64,000 nt of DNA from CAYPHA01 sp964410215 (GTDB lineage Bacteria; Calditrichota; Calditrichia; Calditrichales; CAYPHA01), in assembly GCA_964410215.1 (NCBI GenBank), contig CAYPHA010000011.1, positions 1-64,000 of the forward strand, given 5' to 3'. Shown piece by piece: positions 51,670 to 61,685 of the stretch; position 1 is the stretch's first letter; each line of letters starts with the position of its first letter. A model generated the notes under the pieces. The model saw only the letters and a list, made by a program, of their open reading frames with translations. It did no database searches and was not told the DNA's origin. A program made the position numbers and the translations under genes.

Positions 51670-53667
51670 TTATTCAATACGAAAGGTGAGCACCTCTTCC
51701 GTCGTATTGCCGGCGGCATCACCAACGCGGACGACCAGCCGGTGCTCTCCCGGTTCCACATCGAAATGGGGACGACATACAATGACGTTTTTCTCCGGAT
51801 CCCACTCCGGCAGGACGAACCGGCCGTCCAGCGTAACCCGCAACGTGTTTTCATCCTTAATGCCGGACAAATCATCAAACGCACGGAAATGGATCTGCTT
51901 TACTACCGTGTACGCCCGGTTGGCCGCAGGATAGATGATGTCGATGGCCGGTGCCGTGGTATCGGCGGCTATGATCATCGTGTTCAACCGTTTGGTATTT
52001 ACCGCCACCGTCTTTCTGAGGCTGTCCCTGATGGAGCCAAGATAGCGGAGACGGCCGTTTCCGTTCGTGGAATAGATTCCTAGTTGTCGGGTATTGACAT
52101 CAGACGAATCATATTGAATTGATATGTTGACATCATCCTTCAGCTTCTGATCGTGCGGAAACCAGTTGTATAATGTACTCAGAACCGGCGCCGGAAAGGG
52201 CTCTTCCGGATTATCTTCTATCTGCATCCGGACGAGCAAGGTGTCATACAGGCTGTTTTTGTCGCTGTTCAGAGTGATCCGGTCCCCGTCCAGCTGCCAG
52301 GTTTGTGCTTTTCCCGGAACCAGCCGGAAGAGGGTAAACGTTGAATCCAGCAGAACAAACCCGGTCCTTTCCAGGCGTATGGATACATCACCGGAATCCA
52401 CCCGGGAGGCGGGAAGCACATATTCAAACCTGCTGTTCATGACAAAGGGTGTTACGGTATCGCCGGCGACAGAGAGCAGCAGGGAATCGACATCCGGAAC
52501 ATTGTTGAAGTCCAGTCTCAGGAATTTCCCCGTGTTATGAATGTCCAGTTGCGGCTGCGGCCTCAGGGAATCCGTCAGGGTGGAATTCTTTGCCGCCGCA
52601 TAATGACTCCCCTTCACCGGCGTTTTCTCAGGTATGATCTCACCTTTGATTTTGCGTGTGTTCCCATGGAAATCCGAAACGACGACGGTGAAGGTCCTGC
52701 TTGTGTCACCGACGGAAATGAGTCCTGATCCGAGGCTGCGGTCGTAAAAAGGCAGCTCATTATAGGGGTCGATATACAGTTTGTGATAGACGGTTCGTTC
52801 ATTAATCCAGTAAGGATAGACAATTTCCACGTGAATCTGACTGGTGACATCATAATTGAGCGTATCGTAGGCAATATCGAATGTTTTCCCGTCGTCGACA
52901 TACAATTGCGTTTCGTAAAAGGCAAACTTGTTATACACATCGTCGGCCATATCATAACCGCTTAATGCCAGACCGATCGTACCGGTGGCGCGAACCGGGC
53001 CGTCAATATGATAGGTATCATCACCCATGTAATGCAGGGGATAGACCCGGCTCTTGAAGGAGCCTTCAACCCGGCTGTCTGCGTATTGCGGGAGGATCAG
53101 TAGTGATTTCAATACAGGAGCGCGATTATCCTTAATGACATCTTTATAAAAGTAGAGTGGATTAAACGGCTGATGTTCCGGATCGCGCAGTTCAAAATGA
53201 AGGTGCGGCACACCGATACCGGTCTGGCCAGTGTATCCGATGATATCCCCCTTTTTGACCGCCCAGTGCTTGGGCCGCCAGTTGAAACGGTAGCGTTCGT
53301 TTTTAATCTGCTGTTCCCGGATGATTTTGTCTATTTCGGGCGTAAATCCTTTTAAATGGGCGTATATGGCATAATTACCATCATCCAGCTTCAGGTAGAT
53401 GACCTTTCCGTAGCCATGGGGCGAAACGCGAATCCGGTAGATCGTTCCATCTGCGATGGCATAGCAGGGATACCCCTCGCGGTTCCATGTTTTCACATCG
53501 ATGGCGGCATGATAATGACCGGGCCGGTATTCGCCGAAACTCGAAGACATATACTGGCTGGAATTCGTCGGCCACAGGTAATTCTGGGAAAAAATCTGAA
53601 GAGGTATACTAACAACAATAAAAAAAAGCGTCTTCAAAAGGGATCCTTTTTGTTTATATCGTTCCAT
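51670..53667 (-). CDS. exported M23-family (LytM-like) metallopeptidase
   Basis: A 665-residue protein with a signal peptide (residues about 9-28, ends IFSQN). The M23 domain is at the N-terminus, about 35-185: HYHAAIDVKT gives H53 and D57, and PHLHFEL gives the HxH pair. The long C-terminal part is a series of beta-sandwich, Ig-like modules, ending in a Big_7-like segment (IDIIYPAANRAYTV, LSGIKDENTLRVTLDG). It would cut peptidoglycan cross-links or proteins in the periplasm. An N-terminal catalytic domain followed by sensing-like beta domains is the reverse of most LytM proteins. Confidence 0.88.
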   Translation of the reverse strand: MERYKQKGSLLKTLFFIVVSIPLQIFSQNYLWPTNSSQYMSSSFGEYRPGHYHAAIDVKTWNREGYPCYAIADGTIYRIRVSPHGYGKVIYLKLDDGNYAIYAHLKGFTPEIDKIIREQQIKNERYRFNWRPKHWAVKKGDIIGYTGQTGIGVPHLHFELRDPEHQPFNPLYFYKDVIKDNRAPVLKSLLILPQYADSRVEGSFKSRVYPLHYMGDDTYHIDGPVRATGTIGLALSGYDMADDVYNKFAFYETQLYVDDGKTFDIAYDTLNYDVTSQIHVEIVYPYWINERTVYHKLYIDPYNELPFYDRSLGSGLISVGDTSRTFTVVVSDFHGNTRKIKGEIIPEKTPVKGSHYAAAKNSTLTDSLRPQPQLDIHNTGKFLRLDFNNVPDVDSLLLSVAGDTVTPFVMNSRFEYVLPASRVDSGDVSIRLERTGFVLLDSTFTLFRLVPGKAQTWQLDGDRITLNSDKNSLYDTLLVRMQIEDNPEEPFPAPVLSTLYNWFPHDQKLKDDVNISIQYDSSDVNTRQLGIYSTNGNGRLRYLGSIRDSLRKTVAVNTKRLNTMIIAADTTAPAIDIIYPAANRAYTVVKQIHFRAFDDLSGIKDENTLRVTLDGRFVLPEWDPEKNVIVCRPHFDVEPGEHRLVVRVGDAAGNTTEEVLTFRIE

Positions 53668-53705
53668 GATTAGCGGGGAATTTAGGTGTTTTAACGGGAC
53701 AGGGC

Positions 53706-53739
53706 AAAAAAATCCGGAAAAGGAATCCCCTTTTCCGGA
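53706..53739 (-). terminator. rho-independent terminator of the acetate-CoA ligase gene
   Basis: On the minus strand TCCGGAAAAGG and CCTTTTCCGGA form a perfect 11-bp stem with a 5-base loop, followed by seven T. It starts 8 bases after the stop codon at 53748. Confidence 0.93.
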
Positions 53740-53747
53740 CAGGGGAT

Positions 53748-55850
53748 TTATTCAATCAGCGTTGCCCGGACATCGACAACCAGGGCTTTGTTATCCGTCG
53801 ATGACCAGATCAATGGATTTAAATCCATTTCCGCGATTTCGGGATGCTCGGCCAGTAACAGACTGAATCGCTGAATGGTGTAGGCAAAGGCATCGCGGTC
53901 AATAGCGGCATGTCCCCGGAACTCATCCAGCAAGGCCTGTGAGCGTAACTCTGAAAGCATCTCCCGGGCCTGGTAAGCATTGACCGGCGCGATACGGAAG
54001 GTTACATCCTGTAAAACTTCGACAAAAATTCCGCCGATGCCGCACATAATTACCGGTCCGAACAGGGGATCTCTTTTACCGCCGAGAACGAGCTCAATAC
54101 CTTTTCCCATCTGCCGCTGTGCCAGGACAAACGGTTTGATACCCGCCGGCAGTTGCAGGGAAGCTTTATGTAAAATATCATTAAACGCTTCCTCGATGGC
54201 GGCTTCATTATCGAGGCCGAGATGGACGAGCCCGGCATCGCTCTTGTGAATGATATGTTCGTTCCCGATTTTCAGTGCAACCGGCGTATACTGCTTCCGG
54301 TAAAAGTCGATAATATCGCTGACGCTGTCGGACAAAATCCAGGGGACCGTTCCGATATCATAATGGTCGAGTAATTCAAAAATTTTGTCCGCCGGTACCT
54401 GTTTACAGTCCGGGTCTTCCGCTGAAACGAGGCTTTCTTCCATTTCCGGATGGATGACGATGGCTTCCGATTTACGGAAGCGTTGCTGGATCTCATGGTA
54501 TTTCCACATGGCGCCCATCACTTTGACCGCGGGCTCGGGATAGGAATATACCGGGATATTCAGTTTACGGAAACCGTCGAGTCCGGCGTGTTCATCACTG
54601 CGTGACATGAGAACGGCCAGGATCGGTTTGCTGCAGTTTTGCAGCAGCGGGTCCAGTTCGGCGATAATGCGTGCCGGTGTCGTATCGACTGGTGGTCTGA
54701 CGATGATCAGAATGACATTATCAACGCCCTCATCCTGTAATACAATTTCCATAACATCCGCATAGGTTTCGTGCGTGGCGCTGGCGATCATATCCACCGG
54801 GTTGCCGGTTGCCGCTTCCGCCGGTAAAATGGCTTTCAGCTTCTTCACGGTAGAGGGGCTGAGGTGTGCCAGTTCCAGCCCGGCTGCTTCAATCGTATCG
54901 CTGGCCAGTATGGCAGGCCCACCTGCATTCGTCACAATGGCTGTCCGGGGACCGTCCGGCAGCGGCTGCAGGGCAAAAGCACGGGCAGCGTCGGTCATTT
55001 CCTTGATCGTTTGAAAATGGAGCACGCCACTCTGTTTCATAAACCCATCGATAATATGCTCCGGGTTTGCCAGGGCGCCGGTATGTGAAGATGCGGCTTT
55101 CAGGCCGCTCTCGGTTTTACCGGCCTTTACGGCCAGAATTGGTTTGACGGCGGCCGTCCGGTTACATATTTTGCGGAAGGCAACGGGATCATCAACAGCT
55201 TCCAGGTACAGTGTGATGACTTTCGTATTCTGGTCATGATGCAGGAATTCCAGTATTTCAGATTCTCCGATATCGATTTTATTGCCGGTGCTGGCAAAGA
55301 CCGAGAAGCCGATTCCAGAGCGGTGACTGAGTTCAATAATGCCGACACCAAGGGCACCGCTCTGTGAAACAAAGGCGACGTGGCCGTGACCGGGTACAAT
55401 CGGTGAAAATGTACCATTGAACAATACCCTGCTGTCCGTGTTAAACACCCCCATGGAATTGGGGCCCAGAAGATTCATATTATAGGTTTTTGCCAGTTTG
55501 CGTATCTTATTCTCCCGTTTGCGGCCTTCTTCACCGGTTTCCCGGAAACCAGCGCTGATAATCACCACATTTCTGATACCGGCATCACCCAGCTGCTTTA
55601 TCGTCTCAAGCACCATTTTTGCAGGGAGCAAAATGACGGCGAGATCGGGTGTTGCCGGCAGGGTATGAATATCACTGTAACATCGAAGACCATTAATCGT
55701 TTCTGCATTCGGGTTGACCGGATACACCGTACCATTGAATTTCATCCGTTGAATGGCATCGAGATACATTTTTCCGAGGGAGCCGTCTTTTCGGGAAGCC
55801 CCGATAAGTGCAACCGATTTAGGCCGAAGAAAATAGTCCAGCCTGCTCAT
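53748..55850 (-). CDS. acetate-CoA ligase (ADP-forming), fused alpha-beta
   Basis: A 700-residue ACD enzyme converting acetyl-CoA, ADP and phosphate to acetate, CoA and ATP, or the reverse. Domain order: CoA-binding (about 1-130, VALIGASRKDGSLG), ligase-CoA (about 150-310, FVSQSGALGVG; phospho-accepting His H256 in SSHTGALA), a linker, and a C-terminal ATP-grasp domain (about 480-700; GKGIELVLGGKRDPLFG, EMDLNPL). This gives energy from fermentation of pyruvate and amino acids and fits the PDH complex in this window. Other acyl-CoA substrates are possible. Ends with a clear terminator. Confidence 0.93.
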   Translation of the reverse strand: MSRLDYFLRPKSVALIGASRKDGSLGKMYLDAIQRMKFNGTVYPVNPNAETINGLRCYSDIHTLPATPDLAVILLPAKMVLETIKQLGDAGIRNVVIISAGFRETGEEGRKRENKIRKLAKTYNMNLLGPNSMGVFNTDSRVLFNGTFSPIVPGHGHVAFVSQSGALGVGIIELSHRSGIGFSVFASTGNKIDIGESEILEFLHHDQNTKVITLYLEAVDDPVAFRKICNRTAAVKPILAVKAGKTESGLKAASSHTGALANPEHIIDGFMKQSGVLHFQTIKEMTDAARAFALQPLPDGPRTAIVTNAGGPAILASDTIEAAGLELAHLSPSTVKKLKAILPAEAATGNPVDMIASATHETYADVMEIVLQDEGVDNVILIIVRPPVDTTPARIIAELDPLLQNCSKPILAVLMSRSDEHAGLDGFRKLNIPVYSYPEPAVKVMGAMWKYHEIQQRFRKSEAIVIHPEMEESLVSAEDPDCKQVPADKIFELLDHYDIGTVPWILSDSVSDIIDFYRKQYTPVALKIGNEHIIHKSDAGLVHLGLDNEAAIEEAFNDILHKASLQLPAGIKPFVLAQRQMGKGIELVLGGKRDPLFGPVIMCGIGGIFVEVLQDVTFRIAPVNAYQAREMLSELRSQALLDEFRGHAAIDRDAFAYTIQRFSLLLAEHPEIAEMDLNPLIWSSTDNKALVVDVRATLIE

Positions 55851-55909
55851 TATGAATCTCCTTTAGAAGACGGGCGCAATGGCCCTGTGTTTATTAGGCG
55901 GGCAACAGG

Positions 55910-56269
55910 TTACGTTAAAACAGCCTGGATGTTATTATACAGGTCGTTGAGATCCAGCGGCTTTTGCATGACCGCTTTTACGCCGATGGAATTGATGTCC
56001 GACCTTGAATAGTTTTCCAGATAAGCGGAAATAATAATGATAGGAAACGTTTCGTTTTTTTCCAATACGCGCTGTGAAAATTGAAGCCCGTTCATTTTGG
56101 GCATTTCAACATCGACCACAGCCACATCGGGTTTTGCATTGCAATACTCCTGTAAGGCCAATTCACCATTTTCTGCCTGGATGACATCATATCCCTTAAA
56201 GGATAAAAATTCACTGAGGATTTCACGCACATCGGATTGGTCGTCTACGATTAGAATACGTTTCATCAT
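55910..56269 (-). CDS. single-domain response regulator (CheY-like receiver)
   Basis: A 119-residue receiver domain without an output domain. The acidic pocket is D9-D10 (LIVDDQ), the phosphorylated residue is D53 (VVDVEMP), the switch Ser is in IISAYL and the Lys in MQKPLDL. It passes phosphate to, or binds, another protein. The cognate kinase is not in the window. It lies alone between the acetate-CoA ligase and the 2-hydroxyglutarate oxidase genes. Confidence 0.92.
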   Translation of the reverse strand: MMKRILIVDDQSDVREILSEFLSFKGYDVIQAENGELALQEYCNAKPDVAVVDVEMPKMNGLQFSQRVLEKNETFPIIIISAYLENYSRSDINSIGVKAVMQKPLDLNDLYNNIQAVLT

Positions 56270-56403
56270 GCCACTGTTTTTTTAATTTTCTGGGGTTCCA
56301 TCCACTCCTGTTGCCCCGGAGCAGTGGAATAAGTGAGTTAATATAAAATTATATTTGTTATCGGGCAAGGAATCAAAAAAGTAAGTTAAAAAAAATATAT
56401 ATT

Positions 56404-57621
56404 TTATTTTTTTCCGGGAATATTAAAATTTTTCTGTGCCAGACCGGCAATGGTTTCACCGATACTGATGGCTGCCGTTGCCGCCGGTGACGGCGCGTTT
56501 AATACGTGGATTTGATTGTGATGCTCCAGTATGCGGAAATCATCGACGAGCTGACCCTTCGCTTCCAGTGCCTGGGCACGTATCCCGGCGCCCCCGGGTA
56601 CAATATCATCGCGGCTGATTTCAGGGATCAGTTTTCGTAAAGCCCGGACAAAGGCGGCTTTGTTAAACGATCTGTAGAACTCACCTAATCCCATTTTCAT
56701 ATAGGTTCCGGCCAGTTTGATGAAGCCGGGATACAGGAACGTATCCAGCGTATCCTTCAGTGAAAAACTGACTTTATGGTAGCCTTCCCGCTTGAATGCC
56801 AGTACCGCATTGGGGCCTGCTTCGACAGAGTTGTCGACCATCCTGGTGAAGTGGACGCCCAGGAAAGGAAACTGCGGGTCCGGTACCGGGTAAATCAGGT
56901 TGTTAACCAGGTGATATTTTTCGGGTTTCAGTTTATAATATTCGCCCCGGAAAGGAATGATTTTCAATCCCGGCTGTACACCACACATCCGGGCTACCCG
57001 GTCCGATTGCAGACCGGCACAGTTTATCAGGTTCCGGGTCCGAATTCTGCCCCTGTTCGTTTCAAGAATAAGGACGTTATCCTCATTTCTGATTTTTCTG
57101 AAAGCAGTGGATGTATTGATTTCATGACCCCGGGATTGGATAATGGAGGCGAAGGTTTCGCATACCTGGACAAAATCAACAATCCCGGTTTCAGAGACGT
57201 GCAAACCGGCGATGCCGCGCACATGCGGTTCATATTCGTTCAATTCTTCGCCGGACAAGCGGCGGAGTCCTTCAAGTCCGTTTGCCTTGCCGCGGCGTTC
57301 CAGTTCATCCAGCGCGGGGATCTCGGCTTCGTTAACGGCGACGACCAGTTTACCGCACTTTTCATGTCTGATGTCATGCTTTTCGCAGAATGCGTACATC
57401 GCCTGTCGACCCTTCACGCAGTTCTCCGCTTTCAGAGAACCGGGTTTATAGTAAAGCCCGGAATGAATCACACCGCTGTTGTTACCGGTCTGATGTGCGG
57501 CCACCCGTGATTCGGCTTCCAGGATCAGCAGCCGGGTTTGTTTGCGTTCGGAGAGAGCCAGGGCCGTGGCAAGTCCGACAATCCCGCCACCGATGATTGT
57601 AATATCAAAAACTGTTTCCAT
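56404..57621 (-). CDS. lhgO: L-2-hydroxyglutarate oxidase/dehydrogenase
   Basis: A 405-residue FAD enzyme of the DAO superfamily, of normal LhgO length. The FAD motif IIGGGIVGLATALAL is at the N-terminus. HQTGNNSGVIHSGLYYKPGS (key parts HQTGNNSG and HSGLYY) is the LhgO signature, followed by NCAGLQSDRVA, PFRGEYYKL, GPNAVLAF and the C-terminal VLNAPSPAATAAISIG. It oxidises L-2-hydroxyglutarate to 2-oxoglutarate, either as metabolite repair or as the last step of lysine breakdown by way of glutarate. The link with the lysine-6-dehydrogenase-like gene 45 kb away is only suggestive. Confidence 0.92.
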   Translation of the reverse strand: METVFDITIIGGGIVGLATALALSERKQTRLLILEAESRVAAHQTGNNSGVIHSGLYYKPGSLKAENCVKGRQAMYAFCEKHDIRHEKCGKLVVAVNEAEIPALDELERRGKANGLEGLRRLSGEELNEYEPHVRGIAGLHVSETGIVDFVQVCETFASIIQSRGHEINTSTAFRKIRNEDNVLILETNRGRIRTRNLINCAGLQSDRVARMCGVQPGLKIIPFRGEYYKLKPEKYHLVNNLIYPVPDPQFPFLGVHFTRMVDNSVEAGPNAVLAFKREGYHKVSFSLKDTLDTFLYPGFIKLAGTYMKMGLGEFYRSFNKAAFVRALRKLIPEISRDDIVPGGAGIRAQALEAKGQLVDDFRILEHHNQIHVLNAPSPAATAAISIGETIAGLAQKNFNIPGKK

Positions 57622-57657
57622 CGATGTGTTTCCGGAGTAAATGCTTTTTAAAGCAGG

Positions 57658-58476
57658 TTAATTAGGTTTTTGCATTAATTTGGGCAGGTCATCCAATGGT
57701 ATTTTTTCCACCACGTCATCGTCCAGAAAACGCAAGTAGACCTGGTCATGAAATATATCAATTTTATCGACAACCGCTGCCCCGCGCTTTGTTGTCACGC
57801 GCGTATCGAGTGGCGGGAAATTTTTAAGTGAGGCGGTATAAAAACCGCGTTCGAAGAGGAGACAGCATTTCAACCGGCCGCAGGTACCTGTAATTTTTGA
57901 CGGGTTCAGGGGCAGATTCTGGTCCTTTGCATATTGTGTTGATATGGGCTCAAATTCATTGATAAAGGAAGAGCAGCAGAGCGGGTGTCCGCAGATACCG
58001 AGTCCGCCGGTACGGCGGGCTTCGTCCCGCACACCGATCTGGCGTAATTCAATGCGCGTGCGGTAATGTGCGGCCAGGTCCTTGACCAGTTCCCGGAAGT
58101 CCACACGCTTGTCACTGGTGAAATAGAAGGTGAGCTTGTTATGATCATACTGGTACTCGACATCAACCAGTTTCATGTTCAGTCCATGCTTTTTGATCTT
58201 TTCGCGTCCGACCTGGAATGCCTGGGCTTCCTTCCTGCGGTTTTCTTCCAGTTGTTTGGAATCTTCCGGTGCCGCTTTGCGGATCAGGTTTTTAGGCTTT
58301 CCTTTTATATTGCTCAGTGCGACCAGCCTGCCGATTTTAGTGACCGTTCCCATATCGATACCTTTATCCGCCTCAACAATGGCAAAATCACCCGGTTTGA
58401 GGTTGATTTCTTTCGGATTCAGATACAGAACACGCCGGTTGCCTTTGAATGATATCTCTAATAACTCGGGCGTCAT
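57658..58476 (-). CDS. ricT: RicT (YaaT, PSP1-domain) protein
   Basis: A 272-residue PSP1-family protein. The middle has the conserved cysteines GICGHPLCCSSFINEF and GTCGRLKCCLLFE, which in Bacillus bind an iron-sulfur cluster with RicA and RicF to steer mRNA processing. The gene starts inside the end of holB (4-base overlap), the same neighbourhood as holB-yaaT in many bacteria, which supports both calls. RicA and RicF are not seen here. Confidence 0.92.
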   Translation of the reverse strand: MTPELLEISFKGNRRVLYLNPKEINLKPGDFAIVEADKGIDMGTVTKIGRLVALSNIKGKPKNLIRKAAPEDSKQLEENRRKEAQAFQVGREKIKKHGLNMKLVDVEYQYDHNKLTFYFTSDKRVDFRELVKDLAAHYRTRIELRQIGVRDEARRTGGLGICGHPLCCSSFINEFEPISTQYAKDQNLPLNPSKITGTCGRLKCCLLFERGFYTASLKNFPPLDTRVTTKRGAAVVDKIDIFHDQVYLRFLDDDVVEKIPLDDLPKLMQKPN

Positions 58477-59579
58477 GATGCTTTTGCCTCCATCGCCTGT
58501 TTTTGCTCCATGAGCAGATGTTTAATTTCAACAGCCAGGGCAGAAAGTGCGAGTGCCGTATGTGCATTATGTGCGATCGAAAAACGGGTCCGTTCAATCG
58601 CCAGAATAAGTGCGTCATAGTCCGCATTCCGAAATAACCCGGCAAATTTATGTATGGCCTCTGCGTACTCTAAATTAACATATTCGGCATCATCTTCAAG
58701 AAAATTAACGTGTACAGCGTCCCTCAGCCAGAGAATGAGCAGTTCCAGGAATTCGTCGACCTCCTGCTTGTTCTTTGATTTGCTCAGTTCGTCAATAATG
58801 CCGAATATATTCAGGTAGTTGGAACCGGCCACAGACCGCAGGAAGGTATACACGCGTTCGCGTCTGCTCCCCAGGTCTTCTTCCAGCAGTTGGAAGACCC
58901 GCTTGATGTCATTCTGGGCTGTGCGGATTACCGGTGTGAGTTCCGCATCAGTAGTGTGATAGTGTTCGATGATCGCTTTGATCTGCTGGTCATTGAAACG
59001 GGGAAAGTAGACCGGCTGGCAACGGGATCGTATCGTGTCCAGCAGGGAATGCAGATCGTTTGTAATCAGGATGAGCATCAGATTTTCCGGAGGTTCCTCG
59101 AGCAGTTTCAGAAAGGAATTGGATGCTTCCCTGGTAAAATATTCGGCGCCAGAGATAATAAAAACCCGTTTCCGGGCTTCAAAAGGGGCATATTTCGCTT
59201 CCGACTTAAGGTCACGAATAGCTTCGATAGTTATGGCCCGGAATCCGGGCACAGAAATGTCCGCATAAGGATTTGCGGCCTTCTGCCTGAGCAGCCGGGG
59301 AAATTCCTCCGTTTTTATCTGCTTTGATACAGGGTAGAGAAATTTGATATCCGGGTGATTCAGTTTGCTGATTTTTATACAGGAAGGGCATTCGCCGCAC
59401 GGCTTGCTGTCCGGGTTTTCACAATTCAGAACCTGGGCCAGCCGAATGGCAAAGGCTTCTTTCCCACTGCCCCGTTCACCATGAAAAATGTAAGCGTGCG
59501 ATAATCTGTTATTCAGGAGGCTCTGCGTGAAAAAAGATTGTATATTTTCCTGAATAATGGAATTTACGAAGAGATCCAT
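58473..59579 (-). CDS. holB: DNA polymerase III delta prime subunit
   Basis: A 368-residue clamp-loader AAA+ subunit. The start is ATG 59579; the open frame extends far upstream but that part lies opposite the TonB gene and is not coding. GERGSGKEAFA is the Walker A-like loop, and ENPDSKPCGECPSC holds the zinc-binding cysteines. IKTEEFPRL, FIISGAEYFTREASNSFLK (the switch region) and EEPPENLMLILITND follow, then SRCQPVYFPR as the SRC motif. It loads the sliding clamp with DnaX and delta. Overlaps ricT. Confidence 0.9.
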   Translation of the reverse strand: MDLFVNSIIQENIQSFFTQSLLNNRLSHAYIFHGERGSGKEAFAIRLAQVLNCENPDSKPCGECPSCIKISKLNHPDIKFLYPVSKQIKTEEFPRLLRQKAANPYADISVPGFRAITIEAIRDLKSEAKYAPFEARKRVFIISGAEYFTREASNSFLKLLEEPPENLMLILITNDLHSLLDTIRSRCQPVYFPRFNDQQIKAIIEHYHTTDAELTPVIRTAQNDIKRVFQLLEEDLGSRRERVYTFLRSVAGSNYLNIFGIIDELSKSKNKQEVDEFLELLILWLRDAVHVNFLEDDAEYVNLEYAEAIHKFAGLFRNADYDALILAIERTRFSIAHNAHTALALSALAVEIKHLLMEQKQAMEAKAS

Positions 59580-59750
59580 GTGTATATATAAAATGCCTGT
59601 TTTCTGGATATCAGTATAAATGAATATACATAAAAATAATGAACCGGTAAAGCGTACAATGGTTAAAATTTTAAGACGGGCTTTAATTGATAAATTACAA
59701 TCGAAATCGTATTTTACACGTATTTGAAGCAAAAGTTTAACCGAAACGAT

Positions 59751-60605
59751 ATGGAAAAAAGACGGCGTATATTGATTCTGGCCTTTATCCTTTCGATCCT
59801 CTTTCATCTGGTACTTATAATCTGGATGAAATGGGAACGCTGGTGGGATATGGGATTGGCTGAGACGGCAGCGTCCATCCCGGAGGAAGTGGTGCTTACG
59901 TTCCCCGAGAATAAACCCGAAGAACGCCGTGAAATTGTTGAAAATATCAATGAGAATGAAGAAATACCCGATGCAAGTAACCTCCTTTCCGATCGTAATT
60001 CCCGGGCCCGCAATGAACAGGCAACCGCGGAAACGGGAGATAAACCGAAAAGTGAAGGTAATGCACCGTTTGCCAATCTTTCCAGACCTTCTGCTCCCGA
60101 AAGGAAATTTCAGGCCCCCGCCAGAAAATTTTCGAGCCGGGCTCTGACAGGAAAGCAGGTGGAGGAAAATCAGAATGAAACGATCGATGAGCAACAGGAG
60201 AAGAGTGCCCAATCGGAGAGTACGCTGGGAACCAACCAGAATCTGGAACAGAAGGATTTTTCCGTCGAAGAACTGGGCGCACTCTCCCTGAGCACCTATA
60301 AATGGGCATACGCGCCCTATATCAATTCATTAAAGCGGAAATTGTACCGGGTGTGGAATGTACCCCCGGCATTTTACATGGGACTGATCTCCGGGCACAG
60401 CGTCATTGTCTTTGAAATTACGCGTGACGGAACCCTCAAGAACATTAAATTACTGGATCATCAGGGGCATGAATCCCTCGAAATTGCCAGCATGGAATCG
60501 ATTAAAGCCCTTTTCCCGTTTCTGCCCCTTCCGAAAGATTTCCCGGATGAAACCCTGATCATTACAGCCAAACTCCATTATCCAAACATGAAGAACAGGA
60601 GATAG
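59751..60605 (+). CDS. TonB-family energy transducer
   Basis: A 284-residue protein from ATG 59751; a TTG nine codons upstream is less likely. A short basic N-terminus and one membrane helix (RILILAFILSILFHLVLIIW, residues 5-24) are followed by a charged, Glu/Asn-rich periplasmic linker (about 45-165) and a C-terminal TonB-like domain (about 185-284: YINSLKRKLYRVWNVPP, VIVFEITRDGTLKNIKLL). It carries energy from the proton gradient to outer-membrane receptors. It forms a unit with ExbB and ExbD (gaps of 4 and -4 bases). The linker lacks the usual Pro-Lys repeats, so a TolA-like role is an alternative. Confidence 0.85.
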   Translation: MEKRRRILILAFILSILFHLVLIIWMKWERWWDMGLAETAASIPEEVVLTFPENKPEERREIVENINENEEIPDASNLLSDRNSRARNEQATAETGDKPKSEGNAPFANLSRPSAPERKFQAPARKFSSRALTGKQVEENQNETIDEQQEKSAQSESTLGTNQNLEQKDFSVEELGALSLSTYKWAYAPYINSLKRKLYRVWNVPPAFYMGLISGHSVIVFEITRDGTLKNIKLLDHQGHESLEIASMESIKALFPFLPLPKDFPDETLIITAKLHYPNMKNRR

Positions 60606-60609
60606 TTGC

Positions 60610-61257
60610 ATGCTTGAGCTATTTGAACGTGGCGGATTCATGATGTATCCGCTGTTACTGGCCTCCCTGATTGCAGTGGCCTTTGTCATTGAACGCGCTA
60701 TTTCGTTGAGGAAAAAGAAAATCCTGATACCTGAGATCATCTCGGTTGTCAATAATTTCACTACCTTAAAAGACATCGACCTGGCATCGACCATCTGCGA
60801 AAAATATAACGGACCGCTTTCCAATATTATCCGGATCGGATTGAATAATTACACCCTGGAACGCACCGAAATCCGGGAGCTGCTGGAAGAACAGGGGCGT
60901 CAGGAAATACGTAAACTGGAAAAAGGACTGGTTGTACTGGAAACCATCGCTGCCATCGCACCGCTGATGGGGCTGCTGGGAACGGTGCTCGGTATGATCC
61001 AGGTATTTGCCGTTATCAAAGAACAGGGAATCGGGCAGACAGCGGCCCTCTCGGGCGGAATTTCCGAAGCCCTGCTAACCACTGTTACCGGCCTGTTCAT
61101 CGGTATCCCGGTGCTCATCGCTTTTAATTATTTCACCAGTAAGGCGGAGAGCCTGGTTCTGGATATCGAGAAATATGCCAATCTTCTGGTACAGAAAATG
61201 ACCCGTGTCCAGAGAAACGAATCCGTCATGCCTGCGGAAGAGAGCCGTAAACCATGA
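60610..61257 (+). CDS. exbB: MotA/TolQ/ExbB proton channel protein
   Basis: A 215-residue inner-membrane protein with three helices: LLLASLIAVAFVIERAI near the N-terminus and IAPLMGLLGTVLGMIQVF plus GLFIGIPVLIAFNYF in the second half. The pore-lining Thr/Gly/Pro pattern is typical of ExbB. It makes the proton channel with ExbD that drives the preceding TonB protein. Overlaps exbD by 4 bases. Confidence 0.93.
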   Translation: MLELFERGGFMMYPLLLASLIAVAFVIERAISLRKKKILIPEIISVVNNFTTLKDIDLASTICEKYNGPLSNIIRIGLNNYTLERTEIRELLEEQGRQEIRKLEKGLVVLETIAAIAPLMGLLGTVLGMIQVFAVIKEQGIGQTAALSGGISEALLTTVTGLFIGIPVLIAFNYFTSKAESLVLDIEKYANLLVQKMTRVQRNESVMPAEESRKP

Positions 61258-61655
61258 AATTAACGGATACAAAAAAACGCAAGGTCACGGTCAACCTGAC
61301 ATCACTGATCGACGTCCTGTTTATCCTGATCATCTTTTTCTCGGTCTCCTCGACCTTCCTCGAACAGCCGGGAATCGAACTTAAACTGCCGGAAGCGGAG
61401 AGCTCGGAAACACATACAACGCAGAAGGTGATCATCTATGTAGATAATTCGGAAAACCTGTTTTTGAATGATGAAATGGTTTCGATTAATAATCTGACCG
61501 ATGAAGTTAAAAAACTGGTCGAGGCACAATCGGATAACAGTATTGTACTGAAAGCGGATTCACAGGTATCACATGGTATGGTCATCCGCATCATGGATAT
61601 GTTGCGCAGACAGGGGATATATAAAATTGTTGTATCAACTGTTAAACCTCAGTAA
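61254..61655 (+). CDS. exbD: ExbD/TolR biopolymer transport protein
   Basis: A 133-residue protein with one N-terminal membrane helix containing the protonated Asp of the family (LTSLIDVLFILIIFFSVSS, D19). The periplasmic domain ends in DMLRRQGIYKIVVST. It is the stator partner of ExbB. The gene starts within the end of exbB, and the three genes form one transcript. The next gene, homoserine dehydrogenase, follows after 30 bases and may be co-transcribed. Confidence 0.93.
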   Translation: MKLTDTKKRKVTVNLTSLIDVLFILIIFFSVSSTFLEQPGIELKLPEAESSETHTTQKVIIYVDNSENLFLNDEMVSINNLTDEVKKLVEAQSDNSIVLKADSQVSHGMVIRIMDMLRRQGIYKIVVSTVKPQ

Positions 61656-61685
61656 GTTGCCGGTGGACCTGTTTAAGAAAGATTT

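Noticed and set aside
59580..60212. Long N-terminal extension of the DNA polymerase III delta prime frame
   Set aside because: It lies opposite the TonB gene and its upstream region, and the clamp-loader homology starts just after ATG 59579.
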